Below, piece after piece: positions 14,706 through 25,519 of a stretch of DNA of 64,000 bases. Origin of the DNA: Trematomus loennbergii. Taxonomy: Eukaryota; Chordata; Actinopteri; Perciformes; Nototheniidae. Each line of letters begins with the position of its first letter. The stretch's first letter is position 1. Both the position numbers and the translations under genes were made by a program. Under the pieces are notes generated by a model. The model worked only from the letters and a program-made list of their open reading frames with translations. It had not been told where the DNA came from and made no database searches. The stretch spans positions 23,342,044 through 23,406,043 of the forward strand of contig JAAOOA010000033.1 of assembly GCA_012861695.1 (NCBI GenBank). Direction: 5' to 3'.

Positions 14706-15530
14706 GCAGGGGTCTGCAACCTTTTTGACCAAAAGAGCCATTTTGTCCCCTTTTCCAACAATTTGTTTTGTCCGGAGCCACAAAACATATTTGATAGCTT
14801 ATAAAGATGTATTTATTGTTATATCATAGACAAAAACTACAGTTTTTTTGCATTTATTATTTATTACATTATAAAACTGTTTACCTCTAATAAGAAACAA
14901 AGAACTCTTATAAGGAGAATACAAAAAATACACAGGCCTACTTTAAAATAAATTAAACACAGCACTTGGGGAGTCCTCTGCACATTTGAAGGGAAACAAA
15001 TACAATTAAAATTGACCCACTTATGAAATAAATAAAACATATAGCTGCACCCTAAAAGAGTAAACTGATTGAATTATGACTGAAGATCGTCAGCTGTCTT
15101 CATCTTCCGTGTTTTTCCTCCAATACGTAAAGGCTGCAGCACCTTTGACAACTTCTCTATATCAAACATACCGGTAAGCCAGCATCGTTTGCTTGAAAGC
15201 ATATAACTCTGTCCACGCATAATTAAATCCTGTGTTCCTCCAATACTTTTCTTTTCTTTGATTTATCCATCGTTCACTCATCGAGCCGGGGGTCAGGTTA
15301 TTCACCTGCAAGAAAAGGCGCTGGTGCGGGACCGTAGCAGGATATGACGCACATTTTAGTTGACCTAATTAAAACCGTTTTGTTTTTTATTTATGTGTCA
15401 CAGTATCACCTCAAAATACAAGATACGAAACATTTTCAACCGTGCAACAACATATAAATAGTCCTACAAATACTTTTATTTTATTTCCTTCTTATTTATG
15501 TCTAAGCTCAAGGGAGCCAGAGCAGAGAGC
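14706..15530 (+). mobile_element. hAT-like element nested in Harbinger copy 2
   Basis: It begins with caggggtctgcaacct and accaaaagagccatttt, a terminus I associate with hAT (Charlie-like) elements whose other end reads roughly ggagcc...ggttgcagacccctg. Only ctcaagggagccagag (about 15508) remains of that end, so the right terminus is lost or replaced. No transposase motif is seen. Confidence 0.5.
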
Positions 15531-15534
15531 TTAA

Positions 15535-16640
15535 CCTGTTGATCCCCGAGCCTGTTTTCCAGGTCTCAGGCTCGAAAATGACATTTCCAGAACAAATGAC
15601 CATAACTACACTTCTAAAAGGGGAATATTAATAATCTTTTTTCTCAAAGTAATGATAAACCTGTGAGTTGGATCTAGAAAAGTCAGAATCAATATAGATG
15701 TTTTTTATTTTTAAGAAAATTCAGATTGAACATCGTAAAAAACTGTAAATTATAGTGTCCGTCCAAAAATATTTTTTACTTATAGTGAAAACTACCCTTG
15801 GATGATGGTAAGGTAGACTAAAAGCTTTAGGAATCATATAATAAGTACCCTGTATCAAGATTGATGCAAAACAAGTGAAATTTGACCTTTATAGAGAGAT
15901 TTAGCAACAAAAAAAACACTTTGGGGTCATTTGGGTGGATTTGACCTATCTCTGGCCCCCCTTGGTCGATTCTGATGATTGACATCTCTTTTTAACCGTC
16001 AGAGCCAATGGAATCGAGGGAAAGTTCCACATACACACACAGGTTACCAAATAAGGAGTGAGAAGTGACGCGTAGAAAAACCGGAAGCTGCGCTAACCTC
16101 TGGTGGCTACCATTAGCAGCACATTTTTATTCTCCGATTTTTGCATAAATATTGAATTATGGATTATCAATAATTTTTTCAAAGTGACAGACACATTGGA
16201 TTAACCTATGGATTAACCTTCAACCACGTTTTTTCTCGTTTTAATGCCATTGAACACGACTTTTGATCAGAATAACAGCTGAGCATATATATGTGAGCAT
16301 ATCTACGTGTTTTGCTACTTCGTGTGTTGTCTGTATTTGCTTCCCCTGTCACGAGTTCAGATCGCTCAGTGATGATACTTATATTTCTATAATCTGTGGA
16401 ATCTCAGGATGTTAGCTAAGCTTGTTTGTGCAGATCCAATAAGTATATCGATCGGTATAGCTAGAGTTCTGTAATAACGGCATTAAGTCTTGTGTTTTTT
16501 TGTTGCTAAAAATGGTTAATATCATCAGTTAGCTGAGTTTCTTCCCGTTACATGGATGTGAAACATTCACAGTTTATTAAATATTAAGAAACCCTCAGAC
16601 GCTGTTTCCTGCAGATGATGCGTTTCTCCTGGGGGTCAAA
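15535..16640 (-). mobile_element. TTAA-flanked element, copy A (one end degraded)
   Basis: TTAA at 15531-15534 is followed by cctgttgatccccgagcctg. The interior is the reverse complement of the element at 34274-35122 (shared cgagcctg...aatgac, gtttcttcccgttacatgga, taaatattaagaa) and of the fragment at 58290-58915. The distal terminus is too diverged to place exactly; Harbinger sequence resumes around 16640. TTAA flanks suggest a piggyBac-type element. Confidence 0.6.
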
Positions 16641-17496
16641 CGGCTCCGTGTGTACGCCCTATACGCCATATCCCCGCCTCTCCCCACCTCTCCTGCTCAC
16701 CCCCGTGTCACCCGTGTCATTGCTGATGTGTTTCGCCAACAACAACGAGTGTTTCGAGCCAGGTCCCGGTATCTCGCAGGACAGCGCACCCAGCAGGAGC
16801 CTCCAGCTAGATTTGATCGATATGGACATAAACGCGAGTGAAGTCTAATCGGACAGGAGAGAGAGATCAGAGATCAGCTGCTGCTTACGGAGACACGCAG
16901 GAGAGTGGGAGGAAAAGAGAGTCTCCGTCTATTATTCTTATATTATTATATAGAGTTGTTATTAATTTGTTTTAAAGCTCAATAAATAACAAAGAAGACC
17001 TTTGACCAGCACTTTTCTAATTTTGTCTTAAACTTTAACGGACATGTTGTCCGGTGAAAAAAAATTATAACGGAAACTCTGGCGCAGGTTCCCTCGTCCC
17101 TTGGAAGAGGCGGAGAGGTGGGTGTTTTTCATCTGCTGGTGGACTACCGGGGAGATTTACAGCAGGAGCACACGCTTGCCTCGGGGAGGGAGAAAAAGAG
17201 AAACAGCCAGAGCCCTGCCTCTCCCCACCTCTGCTGCTAAATCCACCGCGGAGAATAAACAGAATGGCAACCATGGCAACCGTGCTCGGGATGTCTTATT
17301 CGCTGCTTTTGGTGTATTTGTGGCGGAAGTACAGCGCCACTTACAGGCCCGGCATATGTACTACAGCGTCTCCAGCGGGTCGAGCAGTCTCGTGTGAACG
17401 AACACGTTTATTGAGCCGATTGCGTGTGAACGGAATACTTTTTTGATATCGAATTCGGTTCATTTTCGTTTCCGTTCCCGTGTAAATGGGGCCTAA

Positions 17497-19499
17497 ACCT
17501 GAGACGTCCTGCAGGATATACTCATTAGCATGCACAGATACAGAAGTAATATGATCCCACAGCTATTAGTGGTATCTAATACCAGTCACCTTGCCAGATG
17601 TGATGCTCCTTTCATTCTGTTTCCACCTCAAAGAGATTCGTAAGAGATTGATTTGAGTCTGCAGTGTGCAATATAACACTGTTTCCCTTTCAGAAGCAAA
17701 GCTGCAGTTTTATGCTCAGGAAAGAGGAACTGCTCTCTATTGATTCCAGGTGTAGGGTTAGCATCATGTAGTCACTACCTGCAGTGACACACAGCATTTG
17801 CATTTTGCTTTTGCTATGGAGCTGAGGTAGTGGCCTCACCTTCCAGTTTGGATAACAAAAAAATAACATTTATGAAATAACTCAATGTTTGCATAGCTTC
17901 CTGGCCACCAAGCACACAGCAAGCAGCAGACAGTTGGCACCTAGCTGGTTGTGAAACAGGACTTGTTGAAGACTAAACCAGAGCTGAAGAGTGAATATTT
18001 AACTTTCAATCATGAAGTGAACCCAAACACCATACACCAACATATGATAGTTTTGTTCTGTGTTAAGGCCAACAGCCCTGTTATTCATTTAAATGAGTCC
18101 AGTCTGGTCATAGCTCTCACAAAATAATGCATGGTCATCTCGCAAAAAACGCATACCTGGCTTTTGCTCATTGGGATCATTATCATCATAACCAGACAAG
18201 ACGCGGTGTTGATAGATTACTTACATTTCATTTAGCTGACACTTTTATCCAAAGCAACTTACAATAAGTGCAATAAACCATAAAGATTTCAACTCAGTCA
18301 AAACACTGATATCAATGGGAAGCTGCTTCCACCATTTTGGAGCCAGGATAGGAACAAGGCGTGTCTTTGTTGAGAGGGACCTATGTCCACTTCACAGTGG
18401 GGGTGTAGAATGCTGTATATCAAATGAGTGCATGCAAACATTTGGATATATTACTTTTGAATGAACACATTTATGCTATTTACCTCACAAATGTCACATA
18501 ACGATTAGCATTGGTTAATAGCGAAGGTGATTATATTTTGGAACACTAATGGTCCATCATTTTGATATACATTTTTTTTCTTTGAACAATTCGTAATGCT
18601 CAATTTCCCTACACAACAAAATGTTTTGCCTTGGGTTTGGCACAGTTCAGTCACCAGAAATGTAATGAATATAAATCACAAATTATATAAATTAACGATA
18701 TTTGTGTCAGAGACTACTGGACTACATGATGGATTGATAAGGGATAACGGGAGATGATGCCCATTACAAGTTTGATTATATCATTATGTTTGGGGCTCAG
18801 AGATATGACTCAGTGGGAACAATATAAGTAAAAAATCTATTGATAGTTTCCAAGAAAAGGATGCATTAATGCAAACATCAGCAAGGAAATGGAACATATA
18901 CATTATTCATGATCTTCTTTCCTCTATAACAGCAGTTTTTACCTTCAATAATGCTCATTTGAAACTTGAAACAGACCATCTGCTCAAAGATGTTGATTTT
19001 GTAGACACAGCATCCTGTAAGTGTAAATGATGTGTCTCACCTAAAATAACAATCCAATTATTGATTATGTCAGATAGAGGCAAAACTAGACTAGCCTTCC
19101 TTCAGTCCTCTTCAGTTTCAGTGATAAATACATTTACAGAGTAACTTAAGCTCATCCCTACTCACTTGGACAGAAGCTAGCAGCACTTAGCGTAGCATCT
19201 GACAAAGAAGGGTCACACGTGATTCACATTGTGAAACTGTTGAGGAATTGCGGTAAACTTTGTGAAATGGTTGCTGCTTGGTTCAGGCAACACGATTACT
19301 TTCAACGGTCAGAATAAAGTAACTACAGTTGTGGATGATGTCATGCGACGTGCCATAGCATCATGTGGAATAAGGTCACCATTAAAATTAACTTAATGTT
19401 TGATTTCACACTGTGAACACCAATAATGGGTAAAAGTCCTGTGTTTGTTTGACCCATCCTCCACCCCTCCTTACCACCCTCCTTGCCTTTGAGTGTCTA
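17497..19499. other. Intergenic, no gene seen; small repeat at about 18225-18290
   Basis: No exon-like sequence. At 18232-18265 the motif tttatccaaagcaacttaca is the core of a short interspersed repeat whose better copies are at 25107-25258 and 46213-46402. Confidence 0.55.
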
Positions 19500-19965
19500 A
19501 TAATACAACCCAGTCACGGCATTTCGTGTTATAGTCACAACATTTAATCTATTGATTCGTGTTCACCATCACGATTTCCCCTTTTTTTCGTGTCACACAG
19601 AACGATTTTAAAAGCAATGTATTTCTATTGGTAGTATGTTTTCGAATACTGAAATCTGTATTTTTTTAATCTTTTTTTCCTTCTAATTTGTTATTCTTTT
19701 CTAAATAACTCACTGTTATTTACTCAACAATAACACACAATTATCCTTGTTTTTATTTATTTGTTTAATTCTATAATCTCTGGCTTTTTTGGCGTCTGTC
19801 AGGAACTGAATTTCAAAATAAAATAACCGGAAACAGATACACACCCACTGAACTATTTACCCAAGATGCTCAGCTATGGTTTAAGCTCGGTGATTGGATT
19901 GTTTAGCCGCAATGCATGTTGGGATATGGTGTTTATGCGATATGAAATCCGAAAAACTTTTTTTT
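19500..19965 (+). repeat. Left arm of a long inverted repeat (partner 23310-23940)
   Basis: The segments cacggcatttcgtgttatag, ttgattcgtgttcaccatca, ataaaataaccggaaacaga and gcatgttgggatatggtgtt recur in reverse complement and in reverse order at 23310-23940. The arms are roughly 80-90% alike by eye and lie 3.3 kb apart. They enclose exon-like fragments of a multi-copy fish gene. Confidence 0.75.
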
Positions 19966-21060
19966 TTAAAAGAAGAAAATAATACTTTATTCCGAGTGTG
20001 CTTGCTTTTCTCTTTGGAAGTCATCACATAACGGCATTGTAATACACGATTCGGCTGCATTAAATATTACACATCTGCCGTAGTTCTTTATTCATAGAGC
20101 CCTGATTAGAAGACTTCTGGACAAACTGGAAGAACTGCCACCGAAACTGAATACGTGACGTGGATCATAAATATATCAGCAATTAAACAACATTTTCAAT
20201 TTCTCTTCACACAATACGTCTCCTTGCAGTATCAACACTAATTCGGCTGACTTTTATATTTGATCCAATTGGTAGATAGGCTATATTTACCCCATAACGG
20301 TGCACAGCTGATATAAAAGGACTTGTAGTTTTTAAAGATATTACTGATTTTCTTTGAATATACACTCTAAAAAACGATTCACAGGGTTAGTAGATTCCAC
20401 TTAAAAAAAAATACTTTTTCAACATAACATTTTTTGTTTTTTACCTCAACTTGTTTTAGTTAGTTTACAACTCATTTTAAGAAGTCGGTCAAACTGAAAA
20501 AGAACCAACATTTTTTTACTTACAAATGTAATGATTTTGAAAAGATATTTCTGCGTTCACTCAACTATAGGGATATACTAAGTTAGAGTAACTCATATCT
20601 ATTGAGTTTCAACGGTATAGTTTCAAACTGAACACATGCCTGGACTCTGCTAGACCACATGTTGAGTTGGAGCAATCTGCGTTCATCCTGGAAGCAAAAC
20701 ACTTGAAAGCAGTGGAACAACAGGATTTTAACCTAATAATCTATCAAGTTACCTGGTAAGTAGCCATTTTTGTTCATCTTAATTTACAACAGCTGCTTAC
20801 TGCATATACAGTGTAACACAAGCTGTAAGGTAGTCATTAGCTACTTGTTTTAAGCTACTGTAGCATGCATAGCATACTCATAGCTAGCCGTTTTTATCCT
20901 CCTGTATCCTTTGTTTCACAGTTGCAGTCAAAGTTCATTATTTGTAATACAGTATATATATATATATATATTCTTGTTAGAATTAACGTTACATTTGATA
21001 AAAAGGGATTTATTTGTTTTTGCAAACAAGCCTTTGTTTTTCTTTCTGAACATTAAAATG

Positions 21061-21165
21061 GTCTCCTTTTACGGATGATTCGGTGGAAAGAATAAAAGAG
21101 GTTGCTATCCGGTGCTTGGTGGTGTGTCTTCGTGAAAAGGAGGAACTCTTCAAGGAAAGCTTAAG
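21061..21165 (+). pseudogene. Exon-like fragment of a multi-copy fish protein family (part 1)
   Basis: The frame reads FTDDSVERIKEVAIRCLVV then CLREKEELFKESLS and ends at AGCTTAA|gtaagt. It resembles, from memory, the IRCL.V.L.E....LFKE segment of uncharacterised proteins present in many copies in teleost genomes, usually just upstream of the segment found at 21286. No start codon or upstream domain is identifiable, and a plausible acceptor is missing, so I call it a relic. Function is unknown. Confidence 0.4.
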
Positions 21166-21285
21166 TAAGTAAAGATGATGCTTAAATCATATTGTAACTT
21201 GTGTTAACCTGAAACACAATGCAATGTTTTCAAATCTGATTGCACCAAAAACACTGAAATGTATTTCCTAATCTATGTATTCCAG

Positions 21286-21476
21286 GATGGTGAAGTGGAA
21301 GTTAGCAATGAGGTGCTGAAGATTGTCTTGACCAGGGCTGCGGATGCAAGAATAGTGATTGAAGGAACAGAAGTCCTTCAATTCTCGGATGCGACAAGAG
21401 CCTGTGCCATGCTAATGGGGCTAATACGCATTCAACCTGAACTACCTAAAAGAGATTTTAAAAACGTTGGAAGCAG
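21286..21476 (+). pseudogene. Exon-like fragment of a multi-copy fish protein family (part 2)
   Basis: After an acceptor (tgtattccag) the frame reads DGEVEVSNEVLKIVLTRAAD, then ARIVIEGTEVLQFSDATRAC and AMLMGLI. I recall the pattern I(V/I)IEG.(E/K)VL.....ACA(M/L)L.GLIYALNLSYP from multi-copy, uncharacterised teleost proteins. Here the motif after GLI is diverged and the frame ends by 21525. A weak donor (AGCAG|gttcat) may close the exon. The fragment lies between inverted repeats (19.5-20.0 and 23.3-23.9 kb), so it may have been carried by a mobile element. Confidence 0.45.
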
Positions 21477-21595
21477 GTTCATGCCTTCATTTAAATGTTT
21501 GCATTTACTTTTATTTCATATTTGAGAACATTTGTTATAAAAAGGTCATTGTGTAAAGAACATTTTAAAATAAACTGTTAAAAAGTGGAACTTAA

Positions 21596-21960
21596 AGGTG
21601 GGGTAGGTAATTTTGGAGAAACCAGCTCGAGTGCGCTAGAATTTGAAAATACACAGCCGGAACAAATCTGCCACTTCCTTACAGAGCCCCTCCTCCAACA
21701 CACATGAACGCGCACATGACCAATGAGGGCACGAGATAAGTTTGTGCACAGATGGAAGGCTGACAGGCAGGTAGGCCATCCAGTTATTTTAGCCGGGCCG
21801 GCTAAAATGATTGGTACCACGGCTTCCACAGATGAATTTTTTTATGGATTTTTTGTCAAAGCACTTATATATTCATTGCTATCGGGATGTTAAGAGCATT
21901 CCATGGAATATAACAAAAAGTGTATCTCGAGCCGGTTTCTCAAACTTACCTACCCCACCT
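21596..21960. mobile_element. TTAA-flanked MITE, copy 1
   Basis: Left aggtggggtaggtaa, right ttacctaccccacct, TTAA on both sides (21592-21595 and 21961-21964). The interior (gaaaccagctcgagtgcgct, cacatgaccaatgagggcac) is nearly identical to 50472-50841. No coding capacity; likely piggyBac-related. Confidence 0.85.
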
Positions 21961-22611
21961 TTAAATGTGTATATTATTTTGGATGATGGGAGACACATCT
22001 ATGGAATCAGAATTTCAATAGCTTACCATTAAATGACAGATATACCTTTCTGTCTGTGATGTTTTACAAATCAGATATTAATGTGTAGAAGTAAAACATG
22101 TGAAATAATATAGCAATATCCTGTAAAATTATGTGAAAACATGAATAAAACTGCACATCTTCAGATGTTATACATACATAAGTGTCCTACACTAATAATA
22201 CAAAGTTATTATGGCATTGTATGCTGTGTGTACCTTGTGTGCACCGCCTAGTGGTTAAAGCGCGTTATTCAATTATTTTTTTAATATGTTATATTTGATG
22301 AAAAAAATATTAAGAGTACATACAAAATAGGGGGAAAGTAGAAGGTCAATGATAGAAATATAGAATATAAAAAATCAAGAAGATACTGTAAGTGATCTCT
22401 ACAATAAAACAGTTTAGTGCCGGATGTACAAAGATATTAATAGGAGGATGTGCAAAACAGACAAACTAATTAACCTTTATTTAAACATTAAAGAATACTT
22501 TAGGTTAAGGTCTTCTTTTAAATAAGAAAAAAGCTTTGGGGGTATCTATCTACAGATAAATATTAAGCCTGACAAAGTACTTAACGTCTGCGTTACAAGA
22601 TGTCTTGTAAT

Positions 22612-22720
22612 GCACTGTTGAGGAACCTGCGACCCAAGTTTTTCATTCATTGCATAACTACACCGTAGTGGTGTATATGATATGTCTATAAACCTTTGAA
22701 AATCTTGAAATCTTGAAAGG
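22612..22720 (+). mobile_element. Non-LTR retrotransposon 3' tail (uninterrupted copy)
   Basis: The sequence gaggaacctgcgacccaagt through to gaaaatcttgaaatcttgaa is the intact form of the tail that is split by a hAT element at 10957-11665. The terminal (ATCTTGAA)n-like repeat is typical of CR1/Rex-type LINEs. Confidence 0.55.
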
Positions 22721-22864
22721 GATGTGCAAAATAGCTATTATATACGGTCTTTAATGAACGATTAGAGAATAACGAGTAATGAATATGCTTTATAGGGATC
22801 TGCAGATAAATGTTTCGTCTTCTCAAGCACCAACTATCAAATATCTCTCCTGATTGTTGGCACT

Positions 22865-23035
22865 TGACAATCACCTTCCCTGAATTTTACTCAGGTGTAA
22901 CTAAAGTCTGATTTAAGGGTTGTTTATATTTCACATCATTAATCAGAATCTGCAAAGTAACTAAAATAAATGTAGTGGAGTAAAAATACCAGGTTAACCT
23001 CTGAATTGTAGTGGAGTAGAACAAAGTAACAACGA
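22865..23035 (+). mobile_element. Fragment of the hAT-type element seen at 11010
   Basis: The segments aactaaagtctgatttaa, atttcacatcatt and gtagtggagtaaaa match the right half of the element at 11010-11611. Both termini are missing. Confidence 0.6.
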
Positions 23036-23309
23036 GCTGTCATGTGGGTATATATTAATGCTGCCCATTATGGATGCAAGCAATCTTCACCCATTTATTA
23101 ATTATATGTTTTGAATTTGATAACGCCACTGTGTTTAATACTGGCAACTTCTAATTGTGGGAAAAACGAAAACGTTCCCAGTAGAGACGTCCCATAGAAC
23201 ATTTTGCGAAACACAATAGCCAGCATGTGTAGTTCTTGGGGGGGGGGGGGGCTGGTCCCGTAGTCCGCCGTGGTTTCGTTCCATTTCAAAGTGCTGTTTG
23301 ACGCTCGGC

Positions 23310-23940
23310 GTAACCTTGGCACACATTTCATATCGCATTAACACCATATCCCAACGTGCATTGCCGCTAAAACATCCAATCACCGAGCTTCAACCATAGC
23401 TGAGGATCTTGGGTAATCAGTTCAGTGGGTGTGTATCGCAATGATGCTCGAAATGTCCCTTATAGGCCTACGTCTGTTTCCGGTTATTTTATTTTGAAAT
23501 TCAGTTCCTGACGGACGCCAAAAAAGGATAATTGTGTGTTATTGTTGAGTAAATAACAGTGTGTTATTTCGAAAAGAATAACAAATTAGAAGGAAAAAAA
23601 GATTTAAAAATACAGATTTCAGTATTCTGAGGCTCTGAGCCCCATTCCTTTTCCTCGCGGACGGCAAAAAAAGTCAGACATTATACGATTTAAAATAAAA
23701 GCAATAATCGTGGCTTGATATTGAGTAAGAACATGTTTTTATGAACCACACAGCTTCCGGTCTTCCAAGACCCGACCGGACAAAAAGACGTGGTGCAGGC
23801 ACGAAACATACTACCAATACATTGCTTTTAAAATCGTTCTGTGTGACATGAAAAAAGGGGGAAATCGTGTTGGTGAACACGAATCAATAGATTCAATGTC
23901 GTGACTATAACACGAAATGCCGTGAGACTGAATAATAACA
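23310..23940 (-). repeat. Right arm of a long inverted repeat (partner 19500-19965)
   Basis: It is the reverse complement of the left arm, with about 150 extra bases at 23645-23810 (gaggctctgagccccattcc...). A run of 12 G lies just outside, at 23239-23250. Confidence 0.7.
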
Positions 23941-24174
23941 TGGATGTGTTTATATTAAAGTTGTATGTACGCTGTGCCCAACGCTTGTATTTGACACCCT
24001 GAGAGTGAGACCAGGCTCTTCAGAGAGGAGATCATCAGTGAGTTCCTGCATGGTGTCCCTGATCTTTGACAGATATTCTGGTAACACATGCATCATCAGT
24101 TGGCCGACGTTGATGCAATGCATTGCAGTTCTTGTAGTTATTCTGAGGTTGTAAGGACAGTGAGGCAGCACTAT

Positions 24175-24326
24175 GAAGGTTTCTAATTTCTCTAATTACC
24201 CTCCTCGACTCCTATCCTCGACTCCTATCCTCGTGTCTTAGTCCTGCCCACAGGAGATGCGAGCGGAGGAGTCGAGGAGGGGAACCGAGGAGAGAGGAGG
24301 GGAAATTAGAGAAATTAGAAACCTTC
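24175..24326. mobile_element. Short foldback/MITE with 23-bp perfect terminal inverted repeats
   Basis: gaaggtttctaatttctcta continues to 23 bases and is exactly mirrored at 24304-24326. Inside lie ctcctcgactcctatcctcg direct repeats on the left and gaggagtcgaggagggg on the right, so most of the 152 bp can fold back. No clear target duplication is seen. Confidence 0.7.
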
Positions 24327-25106
24327 TACATGTCACTTTTCCTCTCAATCTCAAACCTTATGTAGTGATGCAGGAATGAGTCCTCATAGCATTCTGCTCT
24401 TTGGATTAGCTAGTCCCAAATTAAAGACGTTTTTTAAGTGTGTTTTGTTTAGAAGCATGAAATAAGGTATGTGGTTAACTCAAGCTGACGAGTTTTTCAG
24501 GTTATAAGACATAAAATACATCTGTAAATACCCACTGGTGAATATCTGAAGATGTTATGTGTAATTACAACAGCGGTTACTACAAGTGAATGAGACTACT
24601 TATGTTATCACACCATTCTTAGCTGCCTTTAGCTTATCGTGGTGATGTGAAGTCATTACTCCAACATGTAGTTTGTTCATAGCCTTACGTTAGCTCTTTG
24701 CATCTGGTGATTATATTCACTCTTCAACAACTATTAAAGTTAATATGCAGAGTTGATTCTGTTGAACAAAACAAAAGTACCATAAAGTGTATTTGCTAGA
24801 GTATTTATCTTCTACAAAATAATATGAAAAAACCCCATTTACTTTTTGTCAAGGGAGCTTTTGTGATGCGTATGCCCGGGTCGGCCTACAAATTACTTCA
24901 TCCCTGCACCGCTCTATTTGCATGGATAGAACATCAGATTTTCATGTCTTTGCATAAATCCTCAACAGCAAATTCAGTCAACGTAACACAGACCTACAGG
25001 AATACATTCAAATAGGGCTTAAGACACTTATTTGATTGCATTCATGGCATTAAGGGAGAGTGCGGGAGATAAACCCATTGTTACTTATGTTGTACTTATG
25101 TTCACA
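24327..25106. other. Intergenic, no gene seen
   Basis: AT-rich sequence without exon-like segments or recognisable repeats. Confidence 0.5.
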
Positions 25107-25258
25107 GGTTTAAACCCCACTGCAGTCAGCATGTCGTTGTGTCCCTGAGACACTTCACCCCAAATTGCTCCTGTGGGGATTGTCCACAGTATTGAGTATG
25201 TAAGTCGCTTTGGATAAAAGCGTCTAACAAGTAACATGTAATGTAATGTAATGTAATG
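25107..25258 (-). mobile_element. Short interspersed repeat, reverse copy
   Basis: It reads ccccactgcagtcagcatgt, caccccaaattgctcctgtg, gtaagtcgctttggataaaa and ends in (TGTAA)n at 25236-25258. It is the reverse complement of 46213-46402. The family is common in teleosts as I remember it; I do not see a tRNA-type promoter with confidence. Confidence 0.65.
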
Positions 25259-25420
25259 TTGTAAGTAACAATTGAAAAAATTAGAAGGAAAAATTAGATG
25301 GAAGTTCATGACAACAAATGTGCACAGTTGCTATACTGGCTGATCTTACCCCACTCTCCTCTAAAGTTATCTTCCAAGATTCATACTTTCTTTACCAAAA
25401 CTTGGTCCATTTCTTGAGTC

Positions 25421-25437
25421 ACACACACACACACACA

Positions 25438-25517
<80 letters not shown>
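25421..25517. repeat. (AC)n microsatellite
   Basis: AC repeats with one interruption (caccacac at about 25443). Confidence 0.97.

Positions 25518-25519
<2 letters not shown>

Larger units (their letters stand above)
14547..17493. mobile_element. PIF/Harbinger-like element, copy 2, with nested insertions
   Basis: Left end ggccccgtttacatgg and right end ccgtgtaaatggggcc are inverted repeats flanked by TAA (14544-14546 and 17494-17496). Internal sequence matches copy 1 in reverse: the stretch gccccgcctctccccacc occurs here (16670s, a few bases different) and in copy 1 reverse, as does the block at 17300-17400. Harbinger sequence breaks off near 14704 and resumes near 16640, so about 1.9 kb was inserted: a hAT-like piece and then a TTAA element. 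No transposase frame is visible. Confidence 0.75.

Noticed and set aside
16615..16848. 77-codon proline-rich frame
   Set aside because: Lies across the junction of the TTAA element and Harbinger sequence; the matching DNA in copy 1 is not open.
17054..17446. 130-codon frame in the Harbinger copy 2
   Set aside because: Non-autonomous element; no transposase or Myb motif in the translation.
20360..20640. Further member of the TACACTGAAAAA MITE family
   Set aside because: Only the first bases (tacactctaaaaaac) are alike; the interior does not match, so I left it out.
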